From the NCBI RefSeq assembly GCF_014697105.1, contig NZ_JACJRF010000007.1, positions 124,001 to 188,000 of the forward strand: 64,000 nt of DNA, given 5' to 3'. The notes beneath the pieces were generated by a model, which was not told where the DNA came from, ran no database searches, and was given only the letters and a program-made list of their open reading frames with translations. Every line of letters begins with the position of its first letter. The stretch's first letter is position 1. A program made the translations under genes and the position numbers. Source of the stretch: Anabaena subtropica FACHB-260 (GTDB lineage: Bacteria > Cyanobacteriota > Cyanobacteriia > Cyanobacteriales > Nostocaceae). Below are positions 52,439 through 61,437 of the stretch, piece by piece.

Positions 52439-53564
52439 TGAGTCCTCTGGATTTTAAATCTGGCGAAGCTTTTGAGGCAATTGGCAATAGACCATCTGTG
52501 CTGATTAATCAGCAAAAGAATAAATGATATTCAGTCACTTGAACTACACTCAAATCGGGCTAAATGTGTAGATTCCAAAGTTTAATGACCCAGAGTATTA
52601 AACTCTTTTCAGGACAAGTTTTACGAGATATCCCCTTTGACCATAGATATGCTGCCCATCTCCTACCACTACAGCACATCAACTTGCCACAAAGTGCAAG
52701 CAATTGGGGGTGAATAGTTAGCTATCATGGTCAACCAAGGCATAAGCCATTGGCATCTCTTCTTATTGTACCTCTCTCTTAAAAAAGGCTTACATTAAAG
52801 TAATCTTTACATCTTTATGTTGATTCATTGACAAAAATAAATTACTATTTAAGCTTTGATAATATACAATATATTGCTATATTTTTTAATGCAACTTAGA
52901 TAGTTTTCCTGTGAGATTCCTGGAAAAAGCAATAGGTATTTACTTCTTTTTCAGCTTATTTAGATTTTTTTAATAATAATTTGGGAGCTTAGAGGCTGTT
53001 TGAAAAGTGGTTAGCTGTGATTTTAATGGAACTCTTACCCCCCTTAATCCCCCGGAAAATCTAGTAGTCTGCCAAGTTAACTTTGCAAGGTCAATAGCAG
53101 CAAAAAAATCTCTTTCTCCCCCTGCTCCCTCTACTTCCCCTGCTCCCCCTGCTTGCCTTAGCCTAGCAATTTTAGGTTGGTGAACTACTAGTTCCCTCTC
53201 CTTTCCTGGGAAAGGGTTAGGGTGGGGTAAAAAATATTTGATACATCAATCATGACGTTTCAAACATCCTCTAATACACCCTACAGAAATTTTATTTTGG
53301 CTTTATAAATAATCTCTTACATATTAAGCGATCGCCTAAATTAATGTAATACCAGTATTCTAAGTTTTGTACTGCTCATCACTAATCAACTTAACTTTGT
53401 TTGCTCCCCCAGATGGAGGAGAGATATGGAATTAAAGAGTTAAATATATATGCAGACTAGTCCACAATTAGATGTCTTTGCTAATCTCCTCTGCGGTGTA
53501 TAACCCAGAGGTTATTTTTTTGATGTTTCACATGATAAATAATGCAGATAAACTTGTATTTTTG
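52439..53564. other. 1.1-kb intergenic region with repeats and a possible ncRNA
   Basis: No credible ORF. The first part holds the promoter of the NYN gene. CTAGTAGT (53061-53068) and ACTACTAG (53184-53191) frame a repeat-like block that contains C-rich tandem sequence (CTCCCCCTGCTCCC-type, ~53115-53152) also seen between the ABC genes. The right end has a strong plus-strand terminator at 53488-53521. Confidence 0.5.
53400..53521 (+). ncRNA. Candidate small RNA ending at a strong terminator
   Basis: CCTCTG (53488-53493) pairs with CAGAGG (53506-53511) and is followed by TTATTTTTTT, a good plus-strand rho-independent terminator. No plus-strand gene lies in the preceding kilobase. Upstream, GGAGGAGAGATATGG (~53414) resembles a ribosome site but no ORF of useful length follows. 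The 5' end is a guess; a short unannotated RNA is inferred. Confidence 0.3.
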
Positions 53565-55349
53565 TCATTGTGTTGTTGTCGCACCCAATTGCAGAGCATA
53601 GAGATTAGCATAAACCCCTTGTTGGCTAACAAGTTCTGCGTGAGTACCCCGTTCGACAATTTGACCTTGCTGAATCACTAATACTTGATTAGCTTGGGTG
53701 ACGGTGCTGAGACGGTGGGCAATAACAAAGCTGGTACGACCTTGTAATAAACGGGCGATCGCATCTTGTACTAGTGCTTCTGTACGGGTGTCTATACTGC
53801 TGGTTGCTTCGTCAAGGATCAGGATGCGGGGGTTAATTAACACTGCACGAGCAATACTAATCAGTTGTCTTTGTCCTTGGCTGAGAGGCGCACCCCGTTC
53901 ACCCAACTTAGTTGTATAACCTTGTGGTAACGAGGTAATGAACTCATGCACATTCGCCATTTGTGCAGCCGCTTCAATCTCGGCTTGAGTCGCATAAGGA
54001 GCGCCAAAAGCAATATTTTCAGCCACAGTACCACTAAACAAAATATTATCTTGTAGAACAATTCCAATCTGACGGCGTAGGCTGGCTTGCGTCACACTAC
54101 GCACATCAATACCATCAATTTTGACTGCACCGTCGGACACATCATAGAAACGCAATATCAGGTTAATGATTGTAGTTTTACCAGAACCAGTTGCCCCTAC
54201 TAATGCCACCATTTGTCCTGGATTAGCGTGTAAATCTACTCCTTTGAGAACCAGTTGTTCTGGGTTATAACCAAACTTGACATCCTCGAATGTCACTTCA
54301 CCTTGAATAGGCGGCATTTGCATGGCATCGGGTGCATCTTGAAGTTGCGAAGGTTCATCTAACAAAAGAAAAATTCTCTCTAATCCGGCAAAAGCAGACT
54401 GAGCTTGGGTGTAAAACTGACTGAGGATTTGAATGGGGCGAAAGAATTGCTGGACGTAAAGTAAAAAGGATGTCACTACACCGACTGTTGCTGCTCCCGT
54501 AACAGCGAGATAGCCACCATAGGCCAGGACACCTCCTGTAGCTAAGGTGTTGAGAAAATCAATCGATGGTAAAAATGCTGCCGTAATTGCTACAGCTTCA
54601 ACGTTGGCATCACGATTAGCGGCGTTGAGAACATCAAATTCTGCAATGTTGATATGCACACGATTAAACGCTTGTGCTTCTCGCACACTGCCAATATCTT
54701 CTTCCAACTTGGCGGAAAGTTCCCCGATTGTTTGCCTTGTGACGCGAAATTTAGTCCTAGCCCACCGGGCAAATAAGCTAGTGGTAAAAATCATCAGAGG
54801 GACAACTAGGTTACTCAACAAGCCGAGTTGTAAGTTGATCGAAAGCATAGCAATCACAATGCCGACCAAACTGAAGGTATTACCTAACATTTGGGCGACA
54901 GTTTGTCCAAACGCTTGATTAACGGTGTTAACATCATTTAGCAGACGACTCATCAAATCGCCGGCTTCACTACGGTCAAAAAAGCTCATTGGCAAACTTT
55001 GGATTTTAATAAAAATATCTTGCCGCAGTTGAGCCAGCAATCGCTGCATAATCCAGCCGACGCGAATAATTTGACCACGGATTGCCCAGATACCAAAGCC
55101 GTAAGTCAGTCCTAGTAGTACTAATAGCAGTAGTAACCCTTGTAAATCCCCTTTGATAATTAGGTTATCAACTGACCAGCCAAGTAAAAACGGCCCGATC
55201 GCCTGGGTAGCAGCGCCAATTGATACTAAACTCAAAGCAATGGGAACTTCTTTGCGGAAAGGTCGCAGGTATCGTAAAAAGCGCCGTAAGGTAGATAATT
55301 GCTTAGTCGCTGGTTGCTCAGGTGCAATAACTGGAGTAGTTGTTCTCAT
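53565..55349 (-). CDS. ABC exporter half-transporter (permease-ATPase)
   Basis: 594 residues. Six-helix ABC exporter membrane domain (~30-320) followed by the ATPase: Walker A GATGSGKTT, Q-loop IVLQDNILFSGTV, signature PLSQGQRQL (variant of LSGGQ), Walker B ILILDEATSS and H-loop IAHRLST. Known: type IV (exporter-type) ABC family working as dimer. The variant signature together with the neighbour's normal LSGGQ suggests a heterodimer with one canonical nucleotide site. It is the second gene of the pair, separated by 221 bases of tandem repeats. Substrate unknown. Confidence 0.92.
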   Translation of the reverse strand: MRTTTPVIAPEQPATKQLSTLRRFLRYLRPFRKEVPIALSLVSIGAATQAIGPFLLGWSVDNLIIKGDLQGLLLLLVLLGLTYGFGIWAIRGQIIRVGWIMQRLLAQLRQDIFIKIQSLPMSFFDRSEAGDLMSRLLNDVNTVNQAFGQTVAQMLGNTFSLVGIVIAMLSINLQLGLLSNLVVPLMIFTTSLFARWARTKFRVTRQTIGELSAKLEEDIGSVREAQAFNRVHINIAEFDVLNAANRDANVEAVAITAAFLPSIDFLNTLATGGVLAYGGYLAVTGAATVGVVTSFLLYVQQFFRPIQILSQFYTQAQSAFAGLERIFLLLDEPSQLQDAPDAMQMPPIQGEVTFEDVKFGYNPEQLVLKGVDLHANPGQMVALVGATGSGKTTIINLILRFYDVSDGAVKIDGIDVRSVTQASLRRQIGIVLQDNILFSGTVAENIAFGAPYATQAEIEAAAQMANVHEFITSLPQGYTTKLGERGAPLSQGQRQLISIARAVLINPRILILDEATSSIDTRTEALVQDAIARLLQGRTSFVIAHRLSTVTQANQVLVIQQGQIVERGTHAELVSQQGVYANLYALQLGATTTQ

Positions 55350-55350
55350 A

Positions 55351-55570
55351 GGGAGTAATGAGTAATGAGTTAGGAGTAATGAGTAATGTGTAATGTGTAA
55401 TGAGTAGTGAGTAATGAGTAATGAGTAATGTGTAATGTGTAATGAGTAATGAGTAATGAGTAATGAGTAATGAGTAATGAGTAATGAGTAAACAATTACT
55501 ACTTCTTATATCTCCCCCTGCCTCCCCTGCCTCCCCTGCCTCCCCTGCCTCCCCTGCCTCCCCTACCCCC
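55351..55570. repeat. Two minisatellites between the ABC exporter genes
   Basis: Bases ~55351-55495 are about 20 units of a 7-base repeat (GAGTAAT with GTGTAAT variants). Bases ~55513-55568 are about six units of CTCCCCTGC. Both are typical short tandemly repeated sequences of filamentous cyanobacteria. The C-rich one is the reverse complement type of the G-rich insert in the chelatase gene at ~58311. Confidence 0.9.
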
Positions 55571-57307
55571 CTACACCCTCTTCTTGACTTGAGATTCCAA
55601 AATCGCGCCATAGAGTGGGCTTGTTTGCATCAATTCTTCGTGAGTACCTTGGGCTGCTAATCGTCCTTTATCTATGAGAAAAATACGATCAGCATTCTTC
55701 ACAGTACTGATGCGTTGAGCGACAACAAAAGTTACACAAGCTTTTTGCCGCATCATGTCATCGAGGGCGGCTTGAATTTCGGCGGCAGTTTTGGCATCGA
55801 CAGCAGAGGTACTATCATCCAAAATCAGGATACTGTAATCGGTTAGTAAGGTGCGGGCGATCGCTATTCGTTGTTTTTGTCCACCAGATAAACCAACACC
55901 CCGTTCACCTACAATGGTTTCGTAGCCATCGGGCAGACTAGTAATAAAATCATGAATTTGGGCAGTTTTTGCGACCTCAATCACCTGTTCTAATGGCGCT
56001 TTGGGTTTGGCGTAGGCGATATTCTCGCGGATGGTTCCTGAAAATAGGGTAGTTTCTTGAAATACAATGCCAATGTGGGTTCTGAGGCTTTTCAGGGTAA
56101 AATCTCGCACATCTCGCCCATCAATGCGAATTGCGCCCCTAGTGACATCATAAAAGCGGGGAATTAGGTTCATAACTGTACTTTTGCCAGAACCTGTCAT
56201 GCCCAAAATGGCGATTAACTCTTTAGGCTTGGTTTCAAAAGAGACACCCTTAAGTGCTTCAGTTGTGGCACCAGGGTAGCGAAAAGAGACATTTTCAAAG
56301 GTGATTCTACCACCACAAGTTTCAAATGGGACGGCATCAGCGCGATCGCGGATATCAACTGCTGCATCTACCACTTCGTAGATTCGTTCAGCAGAAGCAG
56401 CCGCTTGGGCGATCGCAGGTGCAGCGAAGCCAATCAGTAAAATCGGTTGCAGAATCAATACTAGATAGGAGTTAAACGCCACTAGTTCGCCAATGGAAAA
56501 CCTGTTGCCAATTACCTGCGCCCCACCATAGCCAAACACCGCCAGCGTCACTAAATTACTTAGTAAAAATATAAACGGGAAGGTATTACGGATGGCACGG
56601 ATAGTCTTCATGTTAGCTGTAACCAAGTCATCATTGAGGCTGGTGTAACGCGCCCTTTCCGACGACTCCCGCACGAAGGCTTTTACTACTCTGATTCCAA
56701 TCAGGTTTTCTTGTAATACAGTATTCAGGTCACTTAGCTGTTCTTGTACTTGCCGGAATATTCGGTTATTGATGGAGAGGAATCGCGCCATCAACCATGC
56801 AGAAATTGGTACTACTGTTAAGGTAATTAGTGCTAACTCCCAATTCATCACCAGCAAAACTACCGCAATAGTCACCAATGTCACCACTCCGCCAATGACC
56901 TGAATCAAGCTAGTACCGATAAAGGTGCGAATTTGTTCAATGTCATTGGTGACACGGGTTAGGAGTTGAGAAGTCTGTGACTGGTCATGATAGCTAAAAC
57001 TGAGATTTTGAATCTTGCTGAAAATCTTGTTTCGCAGGTCATAAGCTACACCTTGGGAAGCAGCCTCCGCCAAATAGCTTTGACCAAAATTAAACACACC
57101 GCGAGCGATCGCTGCAACTACCATCCAGGCGGCGCTGTAAAATACTATCTGTAAGTCTTTTTGGACAATGCCCTGATCGATTCCCCAGCGAAATAATTGG
57201 GGGGTAAGCGCATTTGCTACTGTCAACAGCAAAAGACTCAACAAAGCCCCCAGAGAAATCAATCTATAATTCCGCAAACTCCCCAATACACGCTGGATGG
57301 CTTGCAT
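55571..57307 (-). CDS. ABC exporter half-transporter, canonical partner
   Basis: About 578 residues from the ATG at 57307 (MQAIQRVLGS); a GTG at 57343 would add 12 residues. Six-helix membrane domain (~15-300), then Walker A GMTGSGKST, Q-loop IVFQETTLFSGTI, signature VGLSGGQKQR, Walker B ILILDDSTSA (Asp-Asp at the catalytic position instead of Asp-Glu) and VAQRIST at the H-loop (Gln instead of His). So this half supplies a good signature but a weakened Walker B/H-loop, and the downstream partner supplies the opposite. That complementarity is the hallmark of heterodimeric exporters with one degenerate ATP site. Confidence 0.92.
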   Translation of the reverse strand: MQAIQRVLGSLRNYRLISLGALLSLLLLTVANALTPQLFRWGIDQGIVQKDLQIVFYSAAWMVVAAIARGVFNFGQSYLAEAASQGVAYDLRNKIFSKIQNLSFSYHDQSQTSQLLTRVTNDIEQIRTFIGTSLIQVIGGVVTLVTIAVVLLVMNWELALITLTVVPISAWLMARFLSINNRIFRQVQEQLSDLNTVLQENLIGIRVVKAFVRESSERARYTSLNDDLVTANMKTIRAIRNTFPFIFLLSNLVTLAVFGYGGAQVIGNRFSIGELVAFNSYLVLILQPILLIGFAAPAIAQAAASAERIYEVVDAAVDIRDRADAVPFETCGGRITFENVSFRYPGATTEALKGVSFETKPKELIAILGMTGSGKSTVMNLIPRFYDVTRGAIRIDGRDVRDFTLKSLRTHIGIVFQETTLFSGTIRENIAYAKPKAPLEQVIEVAKTAQIHDFITSLPDGYETIVGERGVGLSGGQKQRIAIARTLLTDYSILILDDSTSAVDAKTAAEIQAALDDMMRQKACVTFVVAQRISTVKNADRIFLIDKGRLAAQGTHEELMQTSPLYGAILESQVKKRV

Positions 57308-57390
57308 TGATGAATTTTCCTGAAGTTCTGATTGTGGAACCACTGGAATTTATCCCTGATATATTTTAAAAATTATCTCCTACAAAGGTT

Positions 57391-57422
57391 AAAAAAAAAG
57401 ACCCCGGTGATTAACCGAGGGA
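57391..57422 (-). terminator. Terminator-like hairpin in the leader of the ABC operon
   Basis: On the minus strand CCTCGGT pairs with ACCGGGG across TAATC and is followed by TCTTTTTTTTT. The hairpin lies about 85 bases upstream of the ABC start, with no leftward gene ending before it. It could be an attenuator of the ABC operon or the end of an unseen short transcript. Confidence 0.55.
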
Positions 57423-57633
57423 TTCTGCAAGTCTGTATGGTCGCACAAAGACATTTGTGAATCTCACAATACCAATCTGATAATTACCAAGTGTGCCAAA
57501 ATGCCAAAACTTGGAGAGTGCTGAGTCTTAAGTCATTATTTTAGAATTTTGAATTCGTGGATAAGCGACGTGTCCAATTGTCAATAGCTTTATGTAAAAT
57601 TTTAAGTAAAGAAATATTTCTTGGCTTACGGGA

Positions 57634-60600
57634 ATGAAACGCATCGTCTTGATTGCTGGATTTGAATCATTTAACGCTGACTTGTACAGAAAAGCAGCTT
57701 CCTTGGCTAATTCTCGCTGTGCTGATTTGGATATTCGCGTATTTAGCGATCGCGATATTACCAGCAAGCGTCAGGAAGTGGAAGCAGCATTACAAGGCGC
57801 GGATGTGTTTTTTGGTAGCCTGTTATTTGATTATGACCAAGTTGTGTGGTTGCGCGATCGCATTTCCCAAATTCCTATCCGTCTAGTATTTGAGTCAGCT
57901 TTAGAATTGATGAGTTTAACTAAACTGGGTGCTTTCGCCATTGGTGATAAACCCAAAGGTATGCCCAAACCTGTTAAATTTATTCTTGACAAATTCAGCA
58001 ATGGGCGGGAAGAAGACAAACTTGCTGGTTATATTAGTTTTTTAAAAATCGGCCCCAAACTCCTCAAGTTTGTCCCAGTGCAGAAAGTCCAAGACTTACG
58101 CAACTGGTTAATTATCTATGGTTACTGGAACGCTGGCGGGACTGAAAATGTTGCATCCCTATTTTGGACACTGGCGGAAAAATATTTAGATTTAAAAATT
58201 GGCGACATTCCCCCACCAATCGAAACCCCCAACATAGGTTTATTACATCCCGATTATCCAGGGTTTTTTGAATCCCCCCGTGAATATTTGGCATGGTATC
58301 AAAAGAGGCAAGGGGGCAGGGTGCAGGGGGCAGGGGAAGAGGCAGGGGTGCAGGGGGCAGGGGGCAGAGGGGAAAAAAATACAGTTGTTGGTATTCTTCT
58401 TTACCGTAAACACGTCATCACCAAACAACCATATATTCCCCAACTGATTCGCCGTTTTGAAGATGCAGGTTTAATCCCCTTACCCATATTCATCAACGGT
58501 GTTGAAGGACACGTTGCAGTACGGGATTGGATGACGACCGACTACGAATTTCAGCAACGACAAATAGGTAATATCGCCACACCCTCACTATCTCCAGAAG
58601 CCGTCAAAGTTGATGCAATTGTTTCCACCATTGGCTTTCCCCTTGTCGGTGGCCCGGCTGGTTCAATGGAAGCTGGTCGCCAGGTAGAAGTAGCCAAGCG
58701 CATCCTGACTGCTAAAAACGTCCCTTACATCGTCGCTGCACCTTTATTAATTCAAGATATCCACTCCTGGACACGTCAAGGTGTGGGTGGTTTGCAAAGC
58801 GTCGTGTTATACGCCTTACCAGAATTAGACGGTGCAATTGATACCATTCCCCTTGGTGGGTTGGTGGGTGAAGATATTTATTTAGTTCCTGAACGGGTAC
58901 AGCGTCTCATTGGTAGAGTCAAAACCTGGATTTCTTTACGTCAAACACCCCCAGCAGAACGTAAAATTGCCATCATCTTATATGGCTTTCCCCCTGGTTA
59001 TGGTGCTACGGGTACGGCTGCATTATTAAATGTTCCCCGCAGTCTGATTAAATTACTCCACGCCCTCAAAGACCAAGGTTATAACGTCGGTGATATTCCA
59101 GAAGATGGGGAAGACTTAATTCGTCTGGTGAAGGAAACGGATGAGGAGATGGAACGATGGGAAAAAAATAAGCCTTTTCCCTCCTCAGCTAACACTGTTA
59201 ATTCCCGTAAATTAGAAAAATGGTTGGGATATCTCCGCACTTCCCGTATCGAAAAACAATGGAAGTCTTTGACAGGTAGCGGAATTAAAACCTACGGTGA
59301 TGAACTCCATGTTGGCGGTGTGCAGTTAGGAAATGTGTGGATAGGTGTCCAGCCACCTTTGGGAATACAAGGCGACCCTATGCGGTTAATGTTTGAACGT
59401 GATTTAACACCCCATCCCCAATATGCAGCTTTTTACAAATGGTTGCAAAATGACCTACAAGCTGATGCTGTAGTCCATTTTGGAATGCACGGTACTGTAG
59501 AATGGTTACCCGGCTCTCCTTTGGGTAATACTGGTTATTCGTGGTCGGATATTTTGTTGGGAGATTTGCCCAATCTATATATATATGCGGCGAATAATCC
59601 TTCTGAGTCAATTTTGGCCAAGCGTCGCGGTTATGGGGTATTAATCTCTCACAATGTACCGCCCTATGGTCGCGCTGGTTTATATAAAGAATTAATTACA
59701 CTGCGCGATTTAATTGCGGAATATCGAGAAGACCCCAAAAAGAATTATGTTCTCAAAGAAGCGATTTGTAAAAAGATTGTTGATACTGGTTTAGATGCAG
59801 ATTGCCCATTTGAAGATGCCAAACGTTTGGGTATTCCCTTCACTCCTGAAAATATCAGGATGTTTAGCGCTCATGCTTTTGATGATTATCTGGTGAAATT
59901 ATATGAGTATTTGCAAGTTTTAGAAACTCGGTTATTTTCCTCTGGTTTGCATACATTAGGTGAAGCACCAAATCAAGAAGAATTAGCATCTTATCTCGAA
60001 GCTTATTTTGGTGAAGAACAAGCCAAAAACCCAGAAATGGAAAAGTTAATCACCGATTTGTTAATGCAAACAACAGATGAATTAACTAATTTATTACGCG
60101 GATTAAATGGTGAATATATTCCCCCAGCACCGGGAGGTGATTTATTACGAGATGGTGCTGGTGTGTTACCTACAGGGAGAAATATTCACGCGTTAGACCC
60201 CTATAGAATGCCATCCCCCGCAGCTTATGAACGGGGTCGAGAAATTGCTCAAAAAATCATCGCCCAGCATTTACAAGAACATCATACATATCCGGAAACA
60301 GTAGCAGTTTTATTGTGGGGATTGGATGCGATTAAAACTAAAGGCGAATCTTTAGGGATTCTCTTAGAATTAGTCGGTGCTGAACCTGTGAAAGAAGGAA
60401 CAGGTCGGATTGTGCGTTATGAATTGAAGCCTTTAGCAGAGGTCGGACATCCGCGCATTGATGTTTTAGGAAATCTGTCGGGAATTTTTAGGGATAGTTT
60501 CGTCAACATCATCGAATTATTAGATGATTTATTTCAAAGGGCTACTGATGCAGATGAACCAGAAGACCAGAATTTTATTAAAAAACACGCCTTAGCTTTA

Positions 60601-61347
60601 AAAGCCCAAGGTGTAGAAAATGTTTCCGCGAGATTATTTTCTAACCCTGCGGGTGATTTTGGTTCTTTGGTAAATGATAGAGTTGTGGATGGTAACTGGG
60701 ACTCTGGGGAAGAGTTAGGTAATACTTGGCAAAGTCGCAATGTGTTTAGCTATGGCAGACAAGATAAAGGACAAGCTAGACCAGAAGTATTACAGCAGTT
60801 GTTGAAGACGAGCGATCGCATCGTTCAAGAAATAGATTCGGTAGAATATGGTTTAACCGATATACAGGAATATTACGCCAATACGGGCGGTTTGAAAAAA
60901 GCAGCCGAAAAACAACGCGGTAAGAAAGTTACTACTAGCTTTGTGGAAAGTTTCTCTAAAGACACCACACCCCGTAACTTAGAGGATTTATTGCGGATGG
61001 AATACCGGACTAAGTTACTAAATCCCAAATGGGCGCAAGCAATGGCGAGTCAGGGTTCTGGTGGTGCTTATGAAATTTCCCAACGCATGACAGCCTTAAT
61101 TGGTTGGGGTGGTACTGCTGATTTTCAAGATGATTGGGTTTATGACCAAGCTGCTGATACTTATGCTTTAGACCCAGAAATGGCAGAAAAATTACGCCAA
61201 GCCAACCCAGAAGCTTTTCGTAATATTCTCAGCCGAATGTTGGAAGCATCCGGGCGTGGTTTTTGGGAAGCCGACAAAGATAAGTTAGATAAGTTGCGTC
61301 AGTTGTATGAATTGACTGATGAACAATTAGAAGGCGTGACAGTTTAG
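57634..61347 (+). CDS. chlH: Chelatase subunit H (ChlH/BchH-CobN family)
   Basis: 1237 residues. An N-terminal DUF3479-like domain (RIVLIAGFESFNADLYRKAA, split; FFGSLLFDYDQVVWL) precedes the CobN/Mg-chelatase body: GTENVASLFWTL, TIGFPLVGGPAGSMEAGR (split), FPPGYGATGTAALLNVPRS, VHFGMHGTVEWLPGSPLGN, and the C-terminal ALIGWGGTADFQDDW. Known: the H subunit binds the tetrapyrrole and with ChlI/ChlD inserts Mg into protoporphyrin IX; CobN does the same with Co. At 1237 residues it is shorter than typical ChlH (~1330), so it may be the second cyanobacterial paralogue, of uncertain metal. Residues ~226-248 are an in-frame G-rich repeat insertion (GRVQGAGEEAGVQGAGGRG). Confidence 0.85.
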   Translation: MKRIVLIAGFESFNADLYRKAASLANSRCADLDIRVFSDRDITSKRQEVEAALQGADVFFGSLLFDYDQVVWLRDRISQIPIRLVFESALELMSLTKLGAFAIGDKPKGMPKPVKFILDKFSNGREEDKLAGYISFLKIGPKLLKFVPVQKVQDLRNWLIIYGYWNAGGTENVASLFWTLAEKYLDLKIGDIPPPIETPNIGLLHPDYPGFFESPREYLAWYQKRQGGRVQGAGEEAGVQGAGGRGEKNTVVGILLYRKHVITKQPYIPQLIRRFEDAGLIPLPIFINGVEGHVAVRDWMTTDYEFQQRQIGNIATPSLSPEAVKVDAIVSTIGFPLVGGPAGSMEAGRQVEVAKRILTAKNVPYIVAAPLLIQDIHSWTRQGVGGLQSVVLYALPELDGAIDTIPLGGLVGEDIYLVPERVQRLIGRVKTWISLRQTPPAERKIAIILYGFPPGYGATGTAALLNVPRSLIKLLHALKDQGYNVGDIPEDGEDLIRLVKETDEEMERWEKNKPFPSSANTVNSRKLEKWLGYLRTSRIEKQWKSLTGSGIKTYGDELHVGGVQLGNVWIGVQPPLGIQGDPMRLMFERDLTPHPQYAAFYKWLQNDLQADAVVHFGMHGTVEWLPGSPLGNTGYSWSDILLGDLPNLYIYAANNPSESILAKRRGYGVLISHNVPPYGRAGLYKELITLRDLIAEYREDPKKNYVLKEAICKKIVDTGLDADCPFEDAKRLGIPFTPENIRMFSAHAFDDYLVKLYEYLQVLETRLFSSGLHTLGEAPNQEELASYLEAYFGEEQAKNPEMEKLITDLLMQTTDELTNLLRGLNGEYIPPAPGGDLLRDGAGVLPTGRNIHALDPYRMPSPAAYERGREIAQKIIAQHLQEHHTYPETVAVLLWGLDAIKTKGESLGILLELVGAEPVKEGTGRIVRYELKPLAEVGHPRIDVLGNLSGIFRDSFVNIIELLDDLFQRATDADEPEDQNFIKKHALALKAQGVENVSARLFSNPAGDFGSLVNDRVVDGNWDSGEELGNTWQSRNVFSYGRQDKGQARPEVLQQLLKTSDRIVQEIDSVEYGLTDIQEYYANTGGLKKAAEKQRGKKVTTSFVESFSKDTTPRNLEDLLRMEYRTKLLNPKWAQAMASQGSGGAYEISQRMTALIGWGGTADFQDDWVYDQAADTYALDPEMAEKLRQANPEAFRNILSRMLEASGRGFWEADKDKLDKLRQLYELTDEQLEGVTV

Positions 61348-61437
61348 TTCAGTTTGAGAAAAGGCGTTGCTGATTAATGGCATGATTTATCTCACACAGA
61401 GGCGCAGAGACATTAAGGAGTTTAAGATTTGAATACA

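Noticed and set aside
57528-57767. 79-codon leftward ORF before the chelatase gene, which could have explained the terminator at 57391
   Set aside because: It overlaps the chelatase start region, has no ribosome site or recognisable family, and its composition is that of a shadow frame.
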